DNA of 64,000 nt, taken from Azomonas tarimensis (GTDB taxonomy: Bacteria > Pseudomonadota > Gammaproteobacteria > Pseudomonadales > Pseudomonadaceae). The position numbers and the translations under genes were made by a program. Shown piece after piece: positions 55,995 to 64,000 of this stretch (position 1 is its first letter; every line of letters starts with the position of its first letter). The stretch lies in the NCBI RefSeq assembly GCF_042648805.1, contig NZ_JBHRXZ010000017.1, positions 186,001 to 250,000 of the forward strand, in the 5' to 3' direction. The notes below the pieces were generated by a model. That model ran no database searches and was not told where the DNA came from. It saw only the letters and a program-made list of their open reading frames with translations.

Positions 55995-57008
55995 ATGGAC
56001 AACAGCCAGCCGATCATCGTCAAGCGGGTCAAGAAGGTCGTCGGTGGTCATCATGGCGGCGCCTGGAAGATCGCCTTCGCCGACTTCGCCACCGCGATGA
56101 TGGCCTTTTTCCTCGTAATGTGGCTGATGACCTCGGCAACCCCCGAGCAGAAACAGGCGATTTCAGGTTACTTCCAGGACCCGATCGGCTTCAGTGAAAG
56201 CGCCAGTCCCTTCGTCATCGACCTGGGTGGCTCGCCGACGCCAGCGCCTGATCGAACCTTGAATCCGCAGGTGGATTTCCCCGACGATGTCGGGGCCACT
56301 CGTTCGCTGGACAACATCGACACCAGCAATGCCGAACAACTGGCCGATCAGCTCGAGCGCGAACGGCTGGAACTGCTGCTCCAGGAGCTGCAGAACAAGG
56401 TAGATGACGATCCTGAGCTTCGTTTTTTCCGCGAGCAGATCCTCTTCGACATCACCCAGGACGGTTTGCGCATCCAGATCCGCGACGCAGAGAACCGGCC
56501 CATGTTCGGCCTAGGCAGCGCACAACTGCAGCCCTACTTCGAAGACATCCTGCTCATTCTTGCCGACACCCTGCGCGGCGTGCCGAACAAGACCAGCATC
56601 AGCGGCCACACCGACGCCAAACCTTTCGCCGGGGGCAACAACGGCTTTGGCAACTGGGAGCTTTCCGCCAACCGTGCCAATGCCGCGCGCCGCACCCTGA
56701 TCATGGGTGGCTATCCAGAAAACCAGATCGCCCGCGTGGTCGGCTACGCCTCCACGGCCCTGTTCGACCGGGAAAACCCCACCAACCCGGTCAACCGCCG
56801 CATCGAGATCATGGTGCTCACCAAGCGCGCGCAACAGTCCATCGAAGACGGCCAGAGCCCCGAGCTGCCGACGTCAACGCCAACGCCGCCTGCACCTCCA
56901 GCACCCGCCGAGCCCGCCATCAATGCAGAGCCCCGGGCGCTGAGAGGGACGGAGCTGCGCCAGCAGCTGAATATCTTCGAGGAGGGAGTGTTGAGGTTTC
57001 AGCAGTGA
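55995..57008 (+). CDS. motB: Flagellar motor stator protein MotB
   Basis: 337 residues, nine bases after motA. One membrane helix (about 26-45) holds D30 in IAFADFATAMMAFFLVMWLM, the proton-binding Asp. The plug and linker follow, then the OmpA-like peptidoglycan-binding domain (about 165-280) with ISGHTDAKPF and SANRANAARR, and a Pro/Thr/Ala-rich tail with a final helix. It anchors the stator to the cell wall. Confidence 0.97.
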   Translation: MDNSQPIIVKRVKKVVGGHHGGAWKIAFADFATAMMAFFLVMWLMTSATPEQKQAISGYFQDPIGFSESASPFVIDLGGSPTPAPDRTLNPQVDFPDDVGATRSLDNIDTSNAEQLADQLERERLELLLQELQNKVDDDPELRFFREQILFDITQDGLRIQIRDAENRPMFGLGSAQLQPYFEDILLILADTLRGVPNKTSISGHTDAKPFAGGNNGFGNWELSANRANAARRTLIMGGYPENQIARVVGYASTALFDRENPTNPVNRRIEIMVLTKRAQQSIEDGQSPELPTSTPTPPAPPAPAEPAINAEPRALRGTELRQQLNIFEEGVLRFQQ

Positions 57009-57084
57009 GGTAGGGGGCGAACCGGCCTGGAGGCTTGGCGGATACCCTCCATTGCCAAGAGCCGGTGACCAATGAGCTGTTCAG

Positions 57085-57124
57085 AAACGACAAAGGCCCG
57101 CATCGCTGCGGGCCTTTGTCGTTT
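57085..57124. terminator. Bidirectional terminator between motB and tRNA-Thr
   Basis: An 18-bp perfect stem (AAACGACAAAGGCCCGCA / TGCGGGCCTTTGTCGTTT) on a TCGC loop. The A-rich left arm and T-rich right arm let it stop both motB and, three bases after its CCA end, the minus-strand tRNA. Confidence 0.9.
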
Positions 57125-57127
57125 ATA

Positions 57128-57203
<76 letters not shown>

Positions 57204-57257
57204 ACAAGAGGCCCGCATTATAGCCAACCGCAGCCGTGAGTAAACCATTGAGTTACT

Positions 57258-58448
57258 TCAGTTTCGCTCGGCCAGCAGGAGCAGGTTGCGGGGGGTGAGT
57301 TGCGGGTCGCAGAAGGTGCCGAGGCGGACCTTGTATCCGTGCTCCTCGAGGAGCAGGGCGCGGTCGAGGGTAAGCCAGAGTTCCAGGGGGCGGCGGAACA
57401 GGGCGCGGACCAGTTCGAGGTTACGGACCTGGGCCAGGCGCTGCCAGCCGGCCCTTTCGAGGCTGGCCCAGTCCCAGGGGCCGGGGCTGGATAGGCCTTT
57501 CAGGGAGGCGAGGTCGCGGCAGTAGTCGGCGAAATCCTTCTGTAGCCAGTCGGCAGGCAGAGACGGGGTCGGCAGGTAGCTGTCCTCGCCCCGCAGCTGG
57601 CGTTGCAGCAGGTCGAAGCCGAGGCGCCAGGCCATGGACTGATCGCGCTGACGGCGCACCCGGGCGCCGGCGGTGACGGTTTCGCGGATGGGCAGGCGCA
57701 GGTCTTCCAGGTCCAGGGTGAGCGCCGATGCCTGGGCGATACGCGACAGGGGTCGATATTCCGGATCGCGGGTGCGGTTGTAGCAGCAGGGTGCTATGGC
57801 CAGTTGCGTGCAGCCTTGTCTGATGGCCAGTTCCAGCAGGCGCACATGCAGGTCGCCGCAGGCGTGCAGAGCTACAGGTGTGCTCTGCGGGTCGAGATGC
57901 CGAAGGGTGTCGTCGGCGAGGACGTCCTGCTGTCGATGTTTGGCTGTGATCCCCAGTTTTTCGCTGAGCCGGGCGCCTGACTCGACCAAAGCGGGGTCCC
58001 ATTCAAGGCAGGTGAGGGCCTCGCCGTGGCGCGCCAGCCGCCGGCCCAGGTGACCCTTGCCAGCGCACCAGTCGAGCCAGTGGGTCGGGGCCCGGGTGAA
58101 TTGCAGTCGTGCTGAGAAGGCTTCGATCTGCTGCCATTTGCGGCCGGGTACGTCGACGGACAGGCGTGGCTCGGTCGCCTCGATCGTGCCGGCCGGTAGC
58201 GGATCGAGCTGGCTCAGCCGCTGGGCCTGGGCGGCGATGCTGGGGAAGGGGGCCGGCGCGTCGAGGCTGGTGGGGTCTGCCTGGGCTGTTTCGGCCTGCT
58301 CCAGGTTGCGGCTGCGTAGCCAATGGGCGAGCTCGGTATGGGCGGTTTCCCAGGCCGGCTGGCGCTCGGTGAAGGGGCGCGGGCGCCAGAGCGACTGGTG
58401 CGCGACGAGAAAGGCGTCCAGGGCCTGGAAGTGATCGAACAGGGACAT
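57258..58448 (-). CDS. SAM-dependent methyltransferase (Methyltransf_32/GSTCD-like)
   Basis: 396 residues from ATG 58448. HWLDWCAGKGHLGRRLARHG is SAM motif I (AGKGHLG), LTCLEWDPALVESGARLSEKLG the acidic motif, VALHACGDLHVRLLELAIRQG the next strand, and LAIAPCCYNRTRDPEYRPLS carries a PCCY signature seen in this family. The substrate is unknown. A long variable N-terminal region (1-130) precedes the fold. Upstream of it and on the same strand is betT, 139 bases away. Confidence 0.85.
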   Translation of the reverse strand: MSLFDHFQALDAFLVAHQSLWRPRPFTERQPAWETAHTELAHWLRSRNLEQAETAQADPTSLDAPAPFPSIAAQAQRLSQLDPLPAGTIEATEPRLSVDVPGRKWQQIEAFSARLQFTRAPTHWLDWCAGKGHLGRRLARHGEALTCLEWDPALVESGARLSEKLGITAKHRQQDVLADDTLRHLDPQSTPVALHACGDLHVRLLELAIRQGCTQLAIAPCCYNRTRDPEYRPLSRIAQASALTLDLEDLRLPIRETVTAGARVRRQRDQSMAWRLGFDLLQRQLRGEDSYLPTPSLPADWLQKDFADYCRDLASLKGLSSPGPWDWASLERAGWQRLAQVRNLELVRALFRRPLELWLTLDRALLLEEHGYKVRLGTFCDPQLTPRNLLLLAERN

Positions 58449-58587
58449 GGCGCGGGCGTTCGGGATCGAGGGCGTGAGTGTAGCGAAGCACGCCGGGGCT
58501 AGGTCACTGAGGTTTGTCGGAGCCCGCAACAGGCCCTGCCCGGAGGTGCCCCTTAAAGAGGCAATGCCAGGGGATGATCATCTTGAT

Positions 58588-60666
<2,079 letters not shown>

Positions 60667-60888
60667 ACGAGGGGAGGGTTTCCTTAGGGGTTTAAGTTTG
60701 GTTCTTCGAAGGTTAGCGTTAAAGCGGAGGGAGGCGGTGGCGAGAAGGGTTAAGGCTGTGTTCGCCAAAACATGACCCTGACCCAACCACCGCCGTCGCC
60801 ATGGATGCTAGTTGGCTCGTCCTGTTCTGGAAAGGCTTTGAGCTGGATAGCTGCGAGTCCCTCTATCAAACCGGACACCGCCGCCCCG

Positions 60889-61017
60889 TCAAGTTGATGT
60901 TGCGGTCAGCCGCCGGAGCCCCGAAGCGAGCGGGTAGTTCAGGGCAGTGTGCGAATGCTCCTCGTTGTAATGCGTGAAGGCAATCTCCAGGTTGCGTAGA
61001 ACCGCCTCGTCATACTG
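60889..61017 (-). pseudogene. IS3-family transposase (orfB) C-terminal fragment
   Basis: About 42 residues, DEAVLRNLEIAFTHYNEEH then SHTALNYPLASGLRRLTATST, correspond to the end of an IS3-family transposase catalytic domain (the Y-N-E-x-H-x-x-x-A-L pattern just after the last acidic residue). Upstream sequence in this frame lacks the DDE strands, so only the tail remains. The element is dead; it may mark an old insertion next to betT. Confidence 0.6.
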
Positions 61018-61191
61018 GTCGAGCGTGCTGGCGGTTTGCTGGCGATCCTCTGCAGGCACATGCGCCGAGCAGGAGCCACGAGCCATCGGCAGGCAGTTCG
61101 GCGTAGCGTCAATGGGTACCCGATTCGCAGGAAACATGAGCCAGGCGGGAGCACTATGCCCCGCCAGTCGACTCTTCCCATCGCCTCGTCA

Positions 61192-61215
61192 GGGGGGAGC
61201 CACGCTGTGCCCCCC
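61192..61215 (-). terminator. GC hairpin after the response-regulator gene
   Basis: GGGGGG (61192-61197) pairs with CCCCCC (61210-61215) around a 12-base loop, 8 bases past the minus-strand gene's stop. No T-run, so confidence is low. Confidence 0.35.
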
Positions 61216-61223
61216 TTGGGTCA

Positions 61224-61907
61224 TCAGTCGACGACCTGGGCCTCTGCATAGAAGCGATAGCCGGCATTGCGTGCCGTTTTCACCGGGAGCTCCAGGCCTC
61301 CGGCAGTGGCGATCTTGCGCCGCAGGCGACGCATCTGGGTGTCGAGGCAGCGCTGGTCGTAATTGAGGAAGTCCTTGCCTAGGGCAGCGACTATTCGCTG
61401 CCGGCTCACCAGTTCGCCGCTCTCGCGCATCAGAGCATGGAGTACCAGAAAATCCTGTTGCGACAGCGGCATCTTGGCGCCGCCGGGCAAGTGCAGGCGG
61501 CGCTGTCCGGTTTCCAGTACCCAGGGGCTGGTGGCTGACGACGGTTCCAGGCGGCGGTTCAGGGCAGCCAGTGTGGCGGCCAGTTCATCCAGATCAGTGC
61601 CTTTACCGAGGTAATAATCGGCGCCGTCACCGAGGCCTAGAATTTTGTCGCGGGTGCTTTTGCGCGCGCTCAGCACCACGATGCCAGGCGGTTGTTCATT
61701 GGCACGCAGTTCGCGAATCAGGTCGAGGCCGTCGCCGTCGGGCAGGCCCAGGTCGATGATGGCGATGCGGTGCCGGGTGCTGTCGAAACAGGTACGGAAG
61801 TCTGCCAGCGTGGCGACGCTTTCCACCGGGTAGCCGCAATCGCCGAGAAAGTCTGCGAGTTCTTCGCGCAGTACGGGTTCGTCTTCGAGCAGGATGATGT
61901 CGAGCAT
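61224..61907 (-). CDS. OmpR-type response regulator
   Basis: 227 residues. Receiver with E8-D9 pocket, phospho-acceptor D52 in AIIDLGLPDGDG, S80 and K102; the residue after Lys is Gly (YYLGKGTD) where most OmpR-type receivers have KP. The winged helix (about 128-225) has MPLSQQDFLVLHALMRESGELVSR and RCLDTQMRRLRRKI, then KTARNAGYRFYAE. The divergently encoded 7TMR-DISM kinase is probably its partner. The stimulus is unknown. Confidence 0.92.
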   Translation of the reverse strand: MLDIILLEDEPVLREELADFLGDCGYPVESVATLADFRTCFDSTRHRIAIIDLGLPDGDGLDLIRELRANEQPPGIVVLSARKSTRDKILGLGDGADYYLGKGTDLDELAATLAALNRRLEPSSATSPWVLETGQRRLHLPGGAKMPLSQQDFLVLHALMRESGELVSRQRIVAALGKDFLNYDQRCLDTQMRRLRRKIATAGGLELPVKTARNAGYRFYAEAQVVD

Positions 61908-61994
61908 GGCCAGGCAGGTTAAATGAAGTTCATCGGGTCAAACTGAGCGTTTCTGAGCAGGCGAATATCGAGCGTTATCGCTACGCCATAATAA

Positions 61995-62141
61995 ATGCTC
62001 GTGAAGATTTCATTGGCATTGTTTTTGTTCGCTGTTTTGTGCCTGGGTTGCGCCGAGGCATCCCAGGGGGCGAGGGCCGACGACTGGCAACCGCAGTTGT
62101 CGATATCAATGATCGCCAAAGGGTGGCGGCTCGGCTCGTAG
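61995..62141 (+). CDS. Putative tiny lipoprotein (48 residues)
   Basis: ATG 61995 opens a 48-codon frame ending at TAG 62139-62141. It begins MLVKISLALFLF and runs through AVLCLGC, a good lipoprotein signal with lipobox CLGC (Cys 19), leaving a 30-residue mature part (AEASQGARADDWQPQLSISM...). The AT-rich start is unlike the GC-rich surroundings and there is no strong ribosome-binding site; CATAAT (61987-61992) lies close to the ATG. It lies between the divergent regulator and kinase genes and on the kinase strand. It may be a real secreted peptide or a chance signal-like frame. Confidence 0.38.
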   Translation: MLVKISLALFLFAVLCLGCAEASQGARADDWQPQLSISMIAKGWRLGS

Positions 62142-62201
62142 GCGGGGCGTTCTTCTCCGAATGAGTCATTCGGCTCGATTGCTGAACTGCAGGGCAGGGT
62201 C

Positions 62202-64000
62202 ATGGCGAGGTGCCATGCTAGCATGCCCGCCATGCCCATCCATTTTCTCATTCTCGTGCTGCTGTTCGCTCTGCCGGCCTCCGTGCTGGGCGAGGTGTTG
62301 CACCTGCGGGATGGCTCGCGCTCGTTCGACACCGGCGGTTATCTGGAGCGCCTCGATGACCCCCAAGGCACGCTCGATGCGAGTATGGCCGATGCATCCG
62401 CTGGCTGGACGCCGTTGCCAGGCGGGCTGAATGCCGGTTTCACGCCTGCGATTCTGTGGCTGCGCCTGGACGTGGCGGCCCATGGGGCTCGGCGCGACTG
62501 GATACTGCACCTGAGCAATGCCCTGCTCGACGACGTCAGGGTCTATGGGCGTAGCGCCGGTGGCGACTGGGCACTGCTGGGCCATAGCGGCGAGAACGTG
62601 CCGCGCACGCAATGGCCGGTGGACTACCGCAGCCCGGTGTATCACCTCGACCTGGCTGATGGTGCGGAGCAACGGCTGTTGCTCCGCCTGCAGAGCAAGA
62701 ATGCGCTGTCGGTCAGGGTGGCCGTCTGGGAGCCCCAGGCATTCAACGACCATTCTCGGCGCGAAGCACTGTTCTTCGGCCTCTATTTCGGCTTCTATCT
62801 GCTGCTGATCTGCTCCTTCGCGGTGTTCTCGCGACTCACGTCGGCCCCGGACAGTGGCCTGTTCCTGGTCTACGTCGGCCTTTGCGTGCTCAACGAGGTG
62901 CTGTCGCTCGGTCTGATCCAGCAGGTTACCGGGCTTGGCGTATGGTGGAGTGACAGGTTGCTGGGTATAGGTATAGCGGTCGCCGTGCCCGTTGCTGTGT
63001 CGTTCGCTTCCCGCCAGTTGGGCCTGCAACGGCTTTATCCACGCACCCTGCGCTGGCTGTGTGGTGCGCTCTGGCTGCTTGCCGGCATCGCCGGGCTGGT
63101 GGTGGGTCTGGGCCATTATGGCTGGGCGATGTGGCCGATTCAGTGGCTGGCCCTGCTGCTGATTCCCTGTTTCATCTCACTGGGTATCTTTCTCCTGCTG
63201 CGCGGGCACCCGCCGGCGCGTTTCTTCCTGCTGGCCTTCGGTGTGTTCTATGCGGGCATCATCGTGGGTTTCCTGCGTAATCTCGGTTACCTGCCGGTCA
63301 ATACCTGGACAGAAAACGCTTCGGCATTGGGCACCATGGTGCACATGGGCCTGGTCAGTCTGCGCATCGTTGCTCACCACGACCGGCTCCGGCGTGCCAG
63401 GGACCATGCCCAGGCGATGATCGCCACCGAGCTCGCGCAGCAGCACAGCCAGCGCCTCGAACAGCAGGTGATGCAGCGTACCGGTGAGCTGCGCGAAGAG
63501 ATTCGCCGCCGCGAGCATCTGGAACAGGAGCTGCGGGCCTCGCTGGAACTGGAGCGTCGCGTGCGCGAACAGCAGCGCGACTTCGTCGCCATGGTGTCGC
63601 ATGAATTCCGCACCCCGCTGGCGATCATCACCACCACGGCACAGCGTCTTGCCGGCAGCTTGACTGTGACCTCGGAGCGCAACCTCCAGCGGTGCCGGAA
63701 TATCCGCGAAGCGGCGGTGCGGCTGCTGGCGCTGGTGGACGAATATCTGACCGATGACCGTATGAGCGAGACGCAGATCGAGTTGCGCCTGGCGCCTTGC
63801 GACCTGCCGGCCCTGGTGGCTGACTTGCAAAGCGAGTTCGAGCCGGGCCGGATTCGGGTCGACTACCGTCTGGACTGCCGCGACCTGTTCTGCGATGGCG
63901 GTCTGCTGCGTATCGCCTTGCGCAACCTGCTGGCCAACGCTGATCGCCACGCGCCGCTGCACGAGGCGGTGCGCGTCGAGGTCGCGGCGGAGGATGGCCA
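62202..64000 (+). CDS. 7TMR-DISM sensor histidine kinase, 5' part (runs off window)
   Basis: At least 599 codons, open to the window end. Start ATG 62202 has AGGGCAGGG upstream; ATG 62223 and 62232 are alternatives that place the signal peptide (MPIHFLILVLLFALPASVLG) at the very N terminus. Order: signal peptide, periplasmic 7TMR-DISMED2 domain (LRDGSRSFDTGGYLERLDD, PAILWLRLDVA), seven membrane helices (from LFFGLYFGFYLLL), coiled coil, and HisKA with H467 in FVAMVSHEFRTPL; the HATPase is entering at the edge (LRNLLANADRHAP). DISM domains often bind carbohydrate-like ligands. Divergent from the OmpR-type regulator. Confidence 0.92.
   Translation, partial: MARCHASMPAMPIHFLILVLLFALPASVLGEVLHLRDGSRSFDTGGYLERLDDPQGTLDASMADASAGWTPLPGGLNAGFTPAILWLRLDVAAHGARRDWILHLSNALLDDVRVYGRSAGGDWALLGHSGENVPRTQWPVDYRSPVYHLDLADGAEQRLLLRLQSKNALSVRVAVWEPQAFNDHSRREALFFGLYFGFYLLLICSFAVFSRLTSAPDSGLFLVYVGLCVLNEVLSLGLIQQVTGLGVWWSDRLLGIGIAVAVPVAVSFASRQLGLQRLYPRTLRWLCGALWLLAGIAGLVVGLGHYGWAMWPIQWLALLLIPCFISLGIFLLLRGHPPARFFLLAFGVFYAGIIVGFLRNLGYLPVNTWTENASALGTMVHMGLVSLRIVAHHDRLRRARDHAQAMIATELAQQHSQRLEQQVMQRTGELREEIRRREHLEQELRASLELERRVREQQRDFVAMVSHEFRTPLAIITTTAQRLAGSLTVTSERNLQRCRNIREAAVRLLALVDEYLTDDRMSETQIELRLAPCDLPALVADLQSEFEPGRIRVDYRLDCRDLFCDGGLLRIALRNLLANADRHAPLHEAVRVEVAAEDG

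Larger units (their letters stand above)
60667..61223. other. Intergenic region with insertion-sequence remnant
   Basis: About 560 bp between betT and the response-regulator gene. It holds a degenerate transposase tail at 60889-61017 and sequence near 60868-60890 (GTGTCCGGTTTGATAGAGGG on the minus strand) that looks like an IS3-type end. From 61018 to 61190 no intact gene was recognised. The rest (60667-60860) may be betT promoter sequence; no clear motif was seen. Confidence 0.6.

Noticed and set aside
60802..60960. Possible short plus-strand gene beginning MDASWLVLFWKG
   Set aside because: Overlaps the transposase remnant and has no ribosome-binding site or recognisable domain.
61919..62332. 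Minus-strand frame of 137 codons before the DISM kinase gene
   Set aside because: Overlaps the kinase start and the tiny lipoprotein ORF; low-complexity, no homology.

Overview
The window is GC-rich chromosomal DNA from a gammaproteobacterium of the Pseudomonas lineage. The evidence is gene content and local order: gshA / tex / ompR-envZ / rimK / hslR / hslO / pckA; ubiE-ubiJ-ubiB-hisI-hisE-tatABC-rsmE; nudF / yqiB / cpdA / yqiA / parE / parC; and serB / fimX / psd / rhdA / HDOD gene / motAB. These blocks resemble those I recall from P. aeruginosa, but they are joined differently, and a four-gene MCE lipid-transport operon lies between parC and the ahpA-serB pair. A non-aeruginosa Pseudomonas (for example the stutzeri or mendocina groups) is likely; the species cannot be fixed from the sequence alone.

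Layout. 1-12,000: argA (3' end only), gshA, envZ-ompR, tex plus a thioesterase, rimK-rimB, a small inverted-repeat element, hslR, hslO and pckA, closed by a strong terminator. 12,000-17,600: a glycine-zipper surface protein, a PAS hybrid histidine kinase, a HAD nucleotidase, nudE-cysQ and a thioesterase-fold gene. 17,600-24,700: a cysteine-cluster protein, glgP, fbp, a DUF924 gene, a small lipoprotein, pip-dtd and a UPF0158 gene. 24,700-30,640: a nine-gene minus-strand run for ubiquinone synthesis, late histidine steps, Tat export and 16S rRNA methylation. 30,700-40,150: a DUF3298 lipoprotein, nudF-yqiB-cpdA, a second copy of the small element, yqiA, and the tightly overlapping parE-(phytase-like)-(aspartic protease)-parC cluster. 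40,150-43,700: STAS-MlaE permease, ATPase, MCE protein and PqiC-type lipoprotein. 43,700-57,000: an AhpA homologue with a cyclase-like tail, serB, a zinc alcohol dehydrogenase, fimX and its PilZ-like neighbour, rhdA-psd, an HDOD gene and motAB. 57,000-64,000: tRNA-Thr(TGT), a methyltransferase, a BCCT transporter, an insertion-sequence remnant, an OmpR-type regulator, a tiny lipoprotein-like ORF and the 5' part of a 7TMR-DISM histidine kinase that runs off the window.

Most of the window is core metabolism and cell-envelope genes. Signalling is prominent: two OmpR-type regulators, three histidine kinases, a degenerate c-di-GMP protein (FimX) beside a PilZ-like protein, and cpdA for cAMP turnover. 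The least explained items are a roughly 95-130 bp inverted-repeat element present twice (one copy supplies the cpdA stop codon), a degenerate class III cyclase-like domain on the AhpA homologue, an incomplete PilZ-like motif in the fimX neighbour, and an unannotated 48-residue lipoprotein-like ORF between the divergent response-regulator and kinase genes at the right edge. I saw no CRISPR array, prophage or complete insertion sequence.
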